Positions 1 through 6,780 are shown, numbered from the stretch's first letter. The stretch is 7,323 nt of DNA from an uncultured Faecalibacterium sp. (GCA_934526125.1 CAKSZU010000087.1:1-7323), one strand, 5' to 3'. A program made the numbers and translations. Notes: generated by a model from the sequence alone, not told the origin.

Positions 1-180
1 TTCCCCACCGTCTACGATGTGACCTGGTGCCTGACCCACGCCAACGAGTACAGCAAGATCAACGCCATGTACGGCCCGTGCAACTACAAGGCTGTGAACT
101 GGGAGACCAGCGAGGAGGCTTATACCACCGCACAGTACGAGGAGTTTGCCGCTGCTTATGATGCTGCCACCCAGGGCTGA
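1..180 (+). CDS. oppA: C-terminal end of an oppA-like solute-binding lipoprotein (5' part outside window)
   Basis: Frame 1 is open from the first base and encodes 59 residues ending in TGA at 178-180. The tail aligns without gaps to the end of the complete binding protein at 637-2664: by eye 50 of 59 residues match, including 42 consecutive ones from LTHANEYSKINAM to YEEFAAA. It is therefore a tandem paralogue of the family 5 (SBP_bac_5) peptide-binding subunit of an ABC importer, which would sit lipid-anchored outside the membrane. Only the final part of the C-terminal domain is visible, so signal peptide, ligand pocket and substrate cannot be judged. An intrinsic terminator follows 34 bases after the stop, so this gene probably ends its own transcript. 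The family call rests entirely on the match to the downstream copy; oppA is a generic symbol. Confidence 0.85.
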   Translation, partial: FPTVYDVTWCLTHANEYSKINAMYGPCNYKAVNWETSEEAYTTAQYEEFAAAYDAATQG

Positions 181-214
181 TTTCTCTGATCCAATTTAAG
201 CATTTCTTCCCGGG

Positions 215-252
215 CAGGAGTCTTTCGCAAAGCGAAGGGCTCCCGCTCTTTT
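215..252 (+). terminator. Intrinsic terminator of the upstream binding-protein gene
   Basis: The arm CAGGAGTCTTTCGC (215-228) pairs with GCGAAGGGCTCCCG (232-245) around an AAA loop. This gives a 14-position stem with one A-C mismatch and two G-U pairs. CTCTTTT follows at 246-252. Its place just after the stop at 180 and before a separate promoter at 423 fits termination of the first oppA-like transcript. Confidence 0.8.
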
Positions 253-351
253 ATAATGTAAAGTAAAAAAACGCTGTCCTTTTGACGCGAACACTTCCGG
301 TTGTTTTGTCCTGGGCTTTCATCGTTAAATTTTAAGCGTCCTTTACTGTGT

Positions 352-376
352 AAAAGCGAATTTATTTCACGCTTTT
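352..376. repeat. Short inverted repeat upstream of the opp promoter
   Basis: AAAAGCG (352-358) and CGCTTTT (370-376) form a perfect 7-bp inverted repeat with an 11-base spacer, about 50 bases upstream of the -35 box. An overlapping alternative pairs AAGCGT (333-338) with ACGCTT (369-374). It could be a weak hairpin or a regulator binding site. In AT-rich spacer DNA such a repeat can also arise by chance. No known operator was recognised. Apart from this, I see nothing gene-like in 253-422. Confidence 0.35.
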
Positions 377-422
377 CTTTGATCAGTCTTTCTTTTTTGA
401 AGAAAAAGCCATCCGTCCTCCA

Positions 423-451
423 TTGACATCTTTTTATTTCGATGGTACAAT
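423..451 (+). promoter_or_regulatory. Sigma-A (sigma-70 type) promoter of the oppABCDF operon
   Basis: TTGACA (423-428) is a perfect -35 box. TACAAT (446-451) is a one-mismatch -10 box at the ideal 17-base spacing. The bases TGG directly before the -10 (443-445) make an extended -10 TGn element, and the spacer is AT-rich. The predicted transcription start lies near 458-459, giving a leader of about 178 nt before the oppA start codon. The near-consensus match suggests strong expression, as expected for an abundant binding protein. Confidence 0.8.
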
Positions 452-458
452 ATATCTC

Positions 459-636
459 GTGTTAAGGTTTTGCGGGAGGAGCACAGGCACAGACAGAGGG
501 GTCTGTTTCTGCGCTCTTTTGTATTCCCTGGCGATACAGGGTTCCAAAAACCTCCGCAGAGAAGTGGAAAATAGCAGGGCACCGCGCACTGCACCATGCA
601 CCGAAGCACGGACATTATTATAGGGAGGATAACACA
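459..636 (+). promoter_or_regulatory. Structured 5' leader of the opp operon, possible attenuator
   Basis: This leader of about 178 nt runs from the predicted start of transcription to the oppA ATG. ACAGAC (489-494) pairs with GTCTGT (501-506) around a six-base loop. The stem continues outward through CAG (484-486) with CTG (509-511) and GC (481-482) with GC (513-514), interrupted by mismatches, and TCTTTT (515-520) follows. This shape resembles an intrinsic terminator, though the stem is imperfect and the T run short. Just downstream, CCCTG (526-530) pairs with CAGGG (537-541), competing with TGTAT (520-524) and ATACA (534-538). The ribosome binding site GGGAGG (623-628) lies 8 bases before the start codon. 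No known riboswitch class was recognised, and whether the leader regulates anything is inference. Confidence 0.45.
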
Positions 637-2664
637 ATGAACATCAACCACGAGTCTCATGCAATCAGCCGCCGCAGCTTTCTGAAGGCTTCCGGCGTCG
701 TTGGTGCCGCCGGCATTCTGGCAGCCTGCGGCGGCAGCTCCAGCAGCTCCACCGCTGCTTCCTCCGGCGCAACCAGCGCCCCCAACACCACCGGCGCTAC
801 CCCGCTGAAGGAGTTCATCTCCTGGGAGACCACCAACCGTGAGCTGGAGAGCTGGAACATTCTGTACAGCCAGATGGCTTCCGATATGAATGTCGCCACG
901 AACCTGTGGGAGGGTCTGCTGAGCTTTGACTGCTACGGCAAGGCTGTGGCTTCCGTTGCCAAGGAGTGGAGCCACAACGACGACTCCTCCGTCTGGACCT
1001 TCAACCTGCGCGACGATGTGGATTGGGTGGACGTCAACGGCGAGGTCAAGGCTCACCTGACCAGCAAGGACTTCCTCGTGGGTCTGGAGTGGGTGCTGAA
1101 CGCTGCCAAGAATCAGGCCAACAACACCTCCATGCCCAGCGAGACTCTGGTGGGCGCTGCTGACTACTACCAGAAGACCAGCGACATGGGCGACGCTGCT
1201 GCCGACCTGACCTACGAGGATATGCTGGCCGCCGGTGTGGGCATCGAGGCTCCCGATGATTACACCCTGGTCTTCACCTGCAAGAATCCCTGCCCGTATT
1301 TCGATACCGTGGCTGCTTACACCAGCTTCTACCCCGTCTCTGAGGACCTGATCACCGAGCTGGGCATCGAGGGCTTCCGTGCCTGCGACTACACCAACAT
1401 GTGGTACAACGGCCCGTATGTGGTGGAGGAGTTCATCAGCCAGAACACCAAGAGCTACATCCCCAACCCCAACTACTTTGGTGCAAACGATGTGTCCCGC
1501 TTCGACCGCTTCACCGTCACCATGATCAGCGACGGCACCGTCACCTTCCAGCTGTACCAGAACCGTGAGCTGGACGAGATGGATGTGGGCGAGAGCACCC
1601 TGACCACCATTCAGGCCGATCCCAACAGCGAGTACAACGATCAGCTCTGCGAGAAGCGCCCCAAGAAGTACAGCTATCAGATGCACTTCAACTATCAGAA
1701 GAACAACGAGGACGGCACCCCCGACGACAACTGGAACAAGGCTATCGCCAACACCGCCTTCCGTCAGTGCTTCTACAAGGGTCTGGAGCTGACCAACTGG
1801 TATGCCCGTACCAACAAGATCAACCCCCTGAAGTGCGAGAACGATTACTACACCATGCCGGGCGTCTGCTATAATACCAAGGGTCAGGAGTACACCACTC
1901 TGGTGGCCAAGGAGATGGGCTTCGACAAGGAGTCTTATGACGGCAAGACCATGATCCGTCTGCGTGCCAACAACGGCGACATCGCTGACCTGAAGAAGCA
2001 GGCCATGGACGAGCTGAGCGCCGTCGGCGTTACCTTCCCCGTCCACGCTGCTTACTACATCATCGCCGGCAACTCCACCGCTCTGGACAACGCAACCGTG
2101 CTGAAGCAGTGCTTCACCGACAGCTTCGGCGATGACTTCATCGTGCTGGACATCAAGACCTACGTTTCCTCCATCACGCAGGAAGTCCGCAATCCTCAGG
2201 TGCAGAGCTTCGTCATCAACGGCTGGGGCGCTGACTTCGGCGACCCTGTCAACTTCGTTGGTCAGGAGACCCTGCACGACGACAACGCTTACTACAGCTG
2301 GTACTACTCCAACATCGCCAAGGTCGTCGAGGCCGGCCCCGCTGACTGGCAGAAGGATCTGGTGGCCTGCTACGAGGAGTTCACCGATCTGGTCAACACC
2401 GCAAAGGCTATCGTCACCGATATCGATGCACGTTACGACGCCTTCGCAAAGGCTGAGGCCTGCATGCTGAACAACGTTCTGGCCTGCCCCTGCTACTTCG
2501 ATGTGGCTTGGACTCTGACCCACGCCAACGAGTACAGCAAGATCAACGCCATGTATGGCCCCTGCAACTACAAGGCTGTCAACTGGGAGACCAGCGAAGA
2601 GGCTTACACCACCGCACAGTACGAGGAGTTCGCCGCTGCATTCGACGCAGCTACCAAGGCTTAA
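637..2664 (+). CDS. oppA: Peptide ABC transporter substrate-binding lipoprotein (SBP family 5, OppA/AmiA-like)
   Basis: This 675-residue exported ligand-binding subunit of the importer encoded downstream probably captures oligopeptides outside the membrane and hands them to OppBC. The N-terminus carries a twin-arginine motif, SRRSFLK (11-17), then a hydrophobic stretch and the lipobox LAAC with Cys31. This predicts Tat export and lipid anchoring. A Ser/Ala/Thr-rich linker (about 32-55) leads into the binding domains. Family-like features include the early LWEGLLSFD segment and YNGPYVVEEF in mid-protein. The length exceeds E. coli OppA (about 540) and is close to Firmicute AmiA-type proteins. 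ATG at 637 has GGGAGG 8 bases upstream and places the signal correctly. There are 15 cysteines, 14 besides the lipobox, which is many for an exported Gram-positive protein. The C-terminus is nearly identical to that of the paralogue ending at 180. The ligand is inferred from family and operon; a nickel or other SBP5 ligand is possible but less likely. Confidence 0.93.
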   Translation: MNINHESHAISRRSFLKASGVVGAAGILAACGGSSSSSTAASSGATSAPNTTGATPLKEFISWETTNRELESWNILYSQMASDMNVATNLWEGLLSFDCYGKAVASVAKEWSHNDDSSVWTFNLRDDVDWVDVNGEVKAHLTSKDFLVGLEWVLNAAKNQANNTSMPSETLVGAADYYQKTSDMGDAAADLTYEDMLAAGVGIEAPDDYTLVFTCKNPCPYFDTVAAYTSFYPVSEDLITELGIEGFRACDYTNMWYNGPYVVEEFISQNTKSYIPNPNYFGANDVSRFDRFTVTMISDGTVTFQLYQNRELDEMDVGESTLTTIQADPNSEYNDQLCEKRPKKYSYQMHFNYQKNNEDGTPDDNWNKAIANTAFRQCFYKGLELTNWYARTNKINPLKCENDYYTMPGVCYNTKGQEYTTLVAKEMGFDKESYDGKTMIRLRANNGDIADLKKQAMDELSAVGVTFPVHAAYYIIAGNSTALDNATVLKQCFTDSFGDDFIVLDIKTYVSSITQEVRNPQVQSFVINGWGADFGDPVNFVGQETLHDDNAYYSWYYSNIAKVVEAGPADWQKDLVACYEEFTDLVNTAKAIVTDIDARYDAFAKAEACMLNNVLACPCYFDVAWTLTHANEYSKINAMYGPCNYKAVNWETSEEAYTTAQYEEFAAAFDAATKA

Positions 2665-2672
2665 GTTCCCCG

Positions 2673-2696
2673 TTTCCCCGCCCGAAAGGGTAGAAA
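2673..2696 (+). other. Small hairpin in the oppA-oppB gap
   Basis: In the 54-base gap after the oppA stop, CCC (2681-2683) and GGG (2688-2690) close a GAAA tetraloop. TTTC (2673-2676) can pair with GAAA (2693-2696) below an internal loop. No T run follows, so it is not a full terminator. Structures here often protect the 3' end of binding-protein mRNA and so raise its level over the permease genes. That role is inferred, and the stem is short. Confidence 0.3.
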
Positions 2697-2718
2697 TAAA
2701 AGTTAAGGGTTCGATAAC

Positions 2719-3669
2719 ATGTTAAAATACACGGTTAAGCGGCTGCTCCAGTCGCTTGTCACAATCTTTCTGATCGCAACAGCAGTTTTCCTGATGATGC
2801 GCTGCCTGCCGACGGACTACTACTTCACTGAGGAACAGCTCATGAAGTTTACCGATCAGCAGAAGACCGCCGCTCTGGAGGCTGCTGGCCTGACCGATCC
2901 CATCCCCACCCAGCTGGTCAAGTTCTACAACAGCCTGCTGCATCTGGATTTCGGCACTTCCCGCCGCATTCAGAACGGTGCCCCGGTGGTCAAGGTCATT
3001 GGTAAAAAGTTTGGTGTCTCCATGCGTCTGGGCCTCACGGCGTCCGCCATCTCTCTGGTGATCGGTGTGCTGATGGGCATCCTGCAGGCGGCATTCAAGG
3101 ACAAGGTATTCGACTGGATCGGCACGGCCTACACCGTGTTCGTCAATGCGGTCCCGTCGCTGGTGTCGTATTCTCTGGTGCTGGTCTTTGGTTCCAAGTA
3201 CCTGGGATTCCCCACGCTGTATTCCACCCGCAATGTGAGTGCTTCCAGTGTGCTGCCCATCACCTGCCTTTCGCTGGCATCCATTGCAGGCTATGCCCTG
3301 TGGACCCGCCGCTACATGGTGGATGAGCTGACCCGCGACTATATCAAGCTGGCCCGTGTCAAGGGCCTGAGTTCCCGCGAGATCATGTTCAAGCATGTTC
3401 TGCGCAACGCCATGGTCCCCATGGTGCAGTATATCCCCCAGTCCATCCTGCTGACGGTGGGCGGCTCCCTGCTGATGGAACGGTTCTTCTCCGTTCCCGG
3501 CATGGGCCCCCTGCTGACGGATGCCATCCAGCGCTATGACCTGAACGTCGTTCAGACGCTGGTCATCCTCTACGCTGTGCTGGGCATCGTGGGCGTGTTC
3601 CTGGGCGATGTGCTGATGATGGTGGTTGACCCCCGTATTACTCTGACCGGAAAGGAGGAGGCTCGCTGA
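2719..3669 (+). CDS. oppB: Peptide ABC transporter permease OppB/AmiC-like
   Basis: This 316-residue integral membrane subunit forms half of the import pore with OppC. The order is a short cytoplasmic N-terminus, TM1 (about 9-27), an extracytoplasmic loop containing LDFGTSRR (76-83) as is typical of OppB/DppB proteins, then further hydrophobic segments near 103-125, 136-158, 178-195, 236-254 and 278-302. The cytoplasmic EAA loop that docks on the ATPases is clear at about 209-235 (KLARVKGLSSREIMFKHVLRN). MERFFSVPGMGPLL (253-266) and the C-terminal VDPRITL are also typical. ATG at 2719 has AAGGG 9 bases upstream, a weaker site than that of oppA, so the permease is probably made at a lower level. 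Streptococcal AmiC has a much longer outer loop (about 500 residues in total); this protein has the ordinary OppB length. The stop codon shares one base with the oppC start. Confidence 0.95.
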   Translation: MLKYTVKRLLQSLVTIFLIATAVFLMMRCLPTDYYFTEEQLMKFTDQQKTAALEAAGLTDPIPTQLVKFYNSLLHLDFGTSRRIQNGAPVVKVIGKKFGVSMRLGLTASAISLVIGVLMGILQAAFKDKVFDWIGTAYTVFVNAVPSLVSYSLVLVFGSKYLGFPTLYSTRNVSASSVLPITCLSLASIAGYALWTRRYMVDELTRDYIKLARVKGLSSREIMFKHVLRNAMVPMVQYIPQSILLTVGGSLLMERFFSVPGMGPLLTDAIQRYDLNVVQTLVILYAVLGIVGVFLGDVLMMVVDPRITLTGKEEAR

Positions 3670-4610
3670 TGGCTAAGGCATCGGATTTTGAGGGCAAGAA
3701 GCCCGAAGAACTGTTCTACTTTGTGGATTATTCCCCGGAAGAAGCTGAACGCATCGGCTACTCCAACTATTCCTACTGGGGTTCTGTCATCCAGAACTTC
3801 CTCAAGCAGAAGGTCGCAGTGTTCTGCCTGATCCTGTTCCTCGCACTGGTGGTCTTTTCCTTCATTGCACTGGGTGTCGGCAAGTATCACTACACCACCC
3901 TGATCTCTGATTCCAGCAAGGCTTTCATCAAGCCCAACAGTGAGTACTGGTTCGGCACCGACAACCTGGGCCGTGACTACTGGTGCCAGGTGTGGTACGC
4001 CACCCAGGTGTCCATCCGTCTGGCGCTGGTGGTCGCCGTGGGCGAGAGCATCGTGGGCGTGATCTTCGGCCTGATCTGGGGCTATGTGCGCAGCCTGGAC
4101 CGCTTCTTCACGGAGCTGTACAACCTGATCGACAACGTGCCCTATATCATCTATATGACCCTGATCGCCCTGATGGTGGGCCAGAGCTTCTGGATCATGG
4201 CCATCTCCATGATCGCCATCAACTGGCTGTCCATGGCCCGGCGTGTCCGCAACATGGTGTTCATGTTCCGTGACCGCGAGTACAACCTCGCGTCCCGGTG
4301 CCTGGGCACCCCGCTGTGGCGTGTTCTGACCAAGAACATCCTGCCCTACCTGGTCTCCGTCATTATCCTGCGCATGGCTCTGTCCATCCCGGGCACCATC
4401 AACCTGGAATCCACGCTGTCCTACCTGGGCCTAGGCCTGGGCATCGACACGCCTTCTCTGGGCCTGATCCTGAGCAAGGTGCGCGGCTTCTTCCTGGATT
4501 ATCCGTACCTGCTGGTTTTCCCTGCATCCATCGTGTCCATCATTTCGATCTCGTTCTATATCATGGGCAACGCCTTGTCGGATGCGGCTGATCCGCGTAA
4601 CCACGTTTGA
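3669..4610 (+). CDS. oppC: Peptide ABC transporter permease OppC/AmiD-like
   Basis: This 313-residue second pore subunit pairs with OppB. An N-terminal cytoplasmic tail of about 45 residues, rich in Tyr and acidic residues, precedes TM1 (about 48-70). The family hallmark FGTDNLGRD follows at 95-103. Further membrane segments lie near 113-140, 157-185, 225-240 and 280-300, and the EAA docking loop is at about 205-226 (YNLASRCLGTPLWRVLTKNI). ESTLSYLGLGL (247-257) and the C-terminal DAADPR (305-310) are classic OppC/DppC motifs. The start ATG overlaps the oppB stop in TGATG, and GGAGG (3654-3658) lies 10 bases upstream inside oppB. This indicates translational coupling and roughly equal production of the two permeases. 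Substrate cannot be read from this subunit. Confidence 0.95.
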   Translation: MAKASDFEGKKPEELFYFVDYSPEEAERIGYSNYSYWGSVIQNFLKQKVAVFCLILFLALVVFSFIALGVGKYHYTTLISDSSKAFIKPNSEYWFGTDNLGRDYWCQVWYATQVSIRLALVVAVGESIVGVIFGLIWGYVRSLDRFFTELYNLIDNVPYIIYMTLIALMVGQSFWIMAISMIAINWLSMARRVRNMVFMFRDREYNLASRCLGTPLWRVLTKNILPYLVSVIILRMALSIPGTINLESTLSYLGLGLGIDTPSLGLILSKVRGFFLDYPYLLVFPASIVSIISISFYIMGNALSDAADPRNHV

Positions 4611-4632
4611 TAGATTGGAGAGAGAGACGTAA

Positions 4633-5688
4633 ATGGATAGACAACCGATTATCTCTGCCAAAGACGTGGAGATCTCTTTTAGCCTGCGCGGACGGAAGCT
4701 GAACGCGATCCGTAAGTGCTCGCTGGACCTGTACGACGGCGAGACCCTCGCCATCGTGGGCGAGTCCGGCTCGGGCAAGTCCGTATTCACCAAGACCTTT
4801 GTGGGCATGCTGGATGCCAACGGTAAGATCACCGGCGGCTCTATCATGTTCGAGGGCCGCGATATGACCAAGTTCACCGAAAAGGACTGGCTTGGCGTCC
4901 GCGGCAAGAAGATCGCCATGGTCATGCAGGACCCGATGACCAGCCTGAACCCGCTGAAGAAGATCGGCAAGCAGATCCAGGAGAGCATCGAGCATCACCA
5001 GGGTCTGAAGGGCGAAGAAGCCAAGAAGGCCGCTATCGAAATGCTGGGCAAGGTCGGTATCCCCGACCCCGAGCGCCGGTACGACCAGTACCCCCACGAG
5101 TTCTCCGGCGGTATGCGTCAGCGCGTGGTCATCGCCATCGCTGCTGCCTGCCGCCCGCAGGTGCTGATCTGCGACGAACCCACCACGGCTCTGGATGTCA
5201 CCATCCAGGCCCAGATCCTGCAGCTGATCCGCGACCTGCAGAAGGAACTGGGTATGTCCGTCATCTACATCACCCATGACCTGGGCGTTGTGGCAAACGT
5301 GGCAGACCGCGTGGCCGTCATGTACGCCGGTCAGATCGTGGAGTACGGCACGGTCGAGGAGATCTTCTACGACGCATGGCACCCCTACACCTGGGCTCTG
5401 CTGCAGGCTCTGCCGCAGCTGGGCACCAAGGGCGAGGCCCTGCCTTCCGTGGATGGTACTCCCCCGAACCTGTTCAACGAGATCAAGGGTGATGCATTTG
5501 CACCCCGCAACAAGCATGCGCTGGCCATCGACTTTGTGGCAGAACCCCCGTTCTTCCAGGTGTCCGAGACCCACGCAGCCAAGACCTGGTATCTGGACCC
5601 GCGCGCTCCCAAGATCGAGCGCCCGCACTCCATCCAGAACCTGCGTGAGAAAATGGGAAAGATGGGAGGTGCCAACTCCAATGGCTGA
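4633..5688 (+). CDS. oppD: Peptide ABC transporter ATP-binding protein OppD/AmiE-like
   Basis: This 351-residue cytoplasmic ATPase drives import together with OppF. Motifs in order are Walker A GESGSGKS (43-50), Q-loop Gln99 in [11 protein letters not shown], signature FSGGMRQR (157-164), Walker B VLICDEP (177-183) with Asp181 and Glu182, and switch His215 in ITHDL. The C-terminal oligopeptide/dipeptide extension begins at HPYTWALL (250-257). In many OppD/DppD proteins this extension holds four cysteines around a CPxA-like motif. Here the matching stretch (about 286-320, [12 protein letters not shown]) has none. From memory, streptococcal AmiE and related Firmicute OppD proteins share this cysteine-free form, which supports an AmiE-type assignment. 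ATG at 4633 follows GGAGAGAG (4617-4624), and the gap to oppC is 22 bases. The last 8 bases overlap oppF. Confidence 0.95.
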   Translation: MDRQPIISAKDVEISFSLRGRKLNAIRKCSLDLYDGETLAIVGESGSGKSVFTKTFVGMLDANGKITGGSIMFEGRDMTKFTEKDWLGVRGKKIAMVMQDPMTSLNPLKKIGKQIQESIEHHQGLKGEEAKKAAIEMLGKVGIPDPERRYDQYPHEFSGGMRQRVVIAIAAACRPQVLICDEPTTALDVTIQAQILQLIRDLQKELGMSVIYITHDLGVVANVADRVAVMYAGQIVEYGTVEEIFYDAWHPYTWALLQALPQLGTKGEALPSVDGTPPNLFNEIKGDAFAPRNKHALAIDFVAEPPFFQVSETHAAKTWYLDPRAPKIERPHSIQNLREKMGKMGGANSNG

Positions 5689-6622
5689 ACGTGAAAAGCT
5701 GATCGAGCTGAAAGACCTTCAGATCACCTTCGGTTCCGGCAAGAAGAAGTTCGTGGCCGTCGATCATGTCAATTTTGATATCTACAAGGGCGAGACCTTC
5801 TCGCTGGTCGGCGAGTCCGGCTCCGGCAAGACCACCATTGGCCGTGCCATCTGCCGCATCAACCCGACGTCCGGCGGTGACATCTTCTTCAAGGGCCAGA
5901 AGATCAACGGCAAGATCTCCAAGGAGCTGGACAAGGAAGTCATCCGGAAGATCCAGATGATCTTCCAGGACCCCATGGCCTCCCTGAACGAGCGCGCCAA
6001 GGTCGAGTATATCATTGCCGAGGGCCTGCTGAACCACCATCTGTACAAGGATCAGGAAGACCTGCACAACAAGGTCATGAATGCCCTGCACGAGGTCGGT
6101 CTGCTGCCCGAGTTCGCATCCCGTTTCCCCCACGAGTTCTCCGGCGGTCAGCGCCAGCGCATCGGCATCGCCCGCGCCCTGGTCATGGAGCCTGAGTTCA
6201 TCGTGGCAGACGAGCCGATCTCGGCTCTGGATGTCTCCATCCGTGCACAGGTCCTGAACCTGCTGAACGAGATGAAAAAGACCCGTGGCCTGACCTACCT
6301 GTTCATTGCCCATGACCTGTCCGTGGTCCGGTTCATCTCGGACCGGATCGCCGTCATCAGCAAGGGCCGGATCGTGGAGCTGGCTGAAGCGGAGGAGCTG
6401 TTCCTCCACCCGCTGCATCCCTACACCAAGGCTCTGCTGAGTGCTGTTCCCATCCCCGACCCCAGCCTGGAGAAGCACAAGAAGCTTCTGGTCTACGACC
6501 CGTCCATCCACGATTACAGCGTGGACAAGCCGGTCTGGGAAGAGATCGCCAACGGTCACTTCGTCTACGGCAACCAGCGCGAGCTGGAAGGCTACCGCAA
6601 GGAATACGAAAGCCAGCTGTAA
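5681..6622 (+). CDS. oppF: Peptide ABC transporter ATP-binding protein OppF/AmiF-like
   Basis: This 313-residue cytoplasmic ATPase is the partner of OppD in the heterodimeric motor. The frame is open much further upstream, but the start chosen is ATG at 5681 ([17 protein letters not shown]). It has GGGAGG (5664-5669) 11 bases upstream and overlaps the oppD end by 8 bases, and the upstream extension is only a shifted reading of oppD. Motifs are Walker A GESGSGKT (44-51), Q-loop Gln96 in [10 protein letters not shown], signature FSGGQRQR (153-160), Walker B FIVADEP (173-179), switch His211 in IAHDLSV, and [12 protein letters not shown] (246-257). The tail contains [14 protein letters not shown] (271-284) and GHFVYG, which I recognise as AmiF/OppF-like in Firmicutes. 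The cysteine cluster seen in the tail of some family members is absent. The stop is followed 33 bases later by the operon terminator. Confidence 0.95.
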   Translation: MAEREKLIELKDLQITFGSGKKKFVAVDHVNFDIYKGETFSLVGESGSGKTTIGRAICRINPTSGGDIFFKGQKINGKISKELDKEVIRKIQMIFQDPMASLNERAKVEYIIAEGLLNHHLYKDQEDLHNKVMNALHEVGLLPEFASRFPHEFSGGQRQRIGIARALVMEPEFIVADEPISALDVSIRAQVLNLLNEMKKTRGLTYLFIAHDLSVVRFISDRIAVISKGRIVELAEAEELFLHPLHPYTKALLSAVPIPDPSLEKHKKLLVYDPSIHDYSVDKPVWEEIANGHFVYGNQRELEGYRKEYESQL

Positions 6623-6655
6623 GCTGAACCGCTTTCCGGTATTTTAACACAATGA

Positions 6656-6691
6656 CCCCGCCGTTGAGGGAACCCTCAGCGGCGGGGTTTT
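6656..6691 (+). terminator. Intrinsic terminator of the opp operon
   Basis: CCCCGCCGTTGAGGG (6656-6670) pairs with CCCTCAGCGGCGGGG (6673-6687). Apart from one G-U pair the arms are fully complementary over 15 positions; the innermost pair would open to give a GAAC loop. TTTT follows directly (6688-6691). The flanking CACAA and TTGTG can extend the pairing. It lies 33 bases after the oppF stop, and a strong GC-rich stem here marks the end of the transcription unit. Confidence 0.93.
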
Positions 6692-6716
6692 GTGCTGTCT
6701 GGAAACAAGAACAACA

Positions 6717-6761
6717 AAACACCCCGCACAGGGCCGCTCCGGAAGCCTGTGCGGGGTGTTT
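6717..6761 (-). terminator. Terminator of gpmI, likely bidirectional
   Basis: AAACACCCCGCACAGG (6717-6732) and CCTGTGCGGGGTGTTT (6746-6761) form a perfect 16-bp stem with a 13-base loop. On the minus strand, the direction of gpmI, it is followed by a T-rich run (TTTTGTTGTTCTTG) that fits a terminator 20 bases past the gpmI stop. On the plus strand TTT also ends the stem, with TGATTTTAT beyond, so it may back up the opp terminator against read-through into the convergent gene. Confidence 0.9.
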
Positions 6762-6780
6762 CTGATTTTATCGGGTAGTT

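Noticed and set aside
252..257. TATAAT just after the first terminator as a second promoter
   Set aside because: No -35 box lies at the right distance, since the bases there are inside the terminator stem, and there is no TGn extension. It is part of the terminator T/A tail.
349..364. TGTAAAAGCGAATTTA as a CcpA (cre) site
   Set aside because: The central CG has the wrong spacing from TGNAA, with one extra base, and the right half-site is poor.
576..586. AGGGCACCGCG, resembling the T-box sequence AGGGTGGNACCGCG
   Set aside because: The UGGN part that binds the tRNA end is missing. No terminator follows, and the leader before it is too short for a specifier stem.
579..609. Five GCAC tetranucleotides within 31 bases of the leader
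   Set aside because: Spacing is irregular (7, 5, 7, 8 bases) and there is no longer unit, so it does not qualify as a repeat array or a clear binding-site cluster.
423..623. A 66-codon frame on the plus strand in the leader
   Set aside because: It begins at a TTG inside the -35 box, upstream of the predicted transcription start, and has no ribosome binding site or recognisable protein features.
367..2523. A 718-codon open frame antisense to oppA
   Set aside because: The translation is low-complexity and rich in Val, Gly, Leu, His and Gln with no recognisable domain. It mirrors the C/G-ending codons of oppA, which keep TTA, CTA and TCA rare and so remove antisense stops. The sense frame has a signal peptide, ribosome binding site and family motifs.
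5276..5680. An N-terminal extension of oppF reaching back to 5276
   Set aside because: The extra 135 residues are a frame-shifted reading of oppD with no domain character. The ATG at 5681 has its own ribosome binding site and gives the normal OppF length.
4561..6559. Long antisense open frames (about 355 codons each) over oppD and oppF
   Set aside because: Same cause as for oppA: biased third positions in the sense genes. The sense strand carries complete ABC ATPase motifs.
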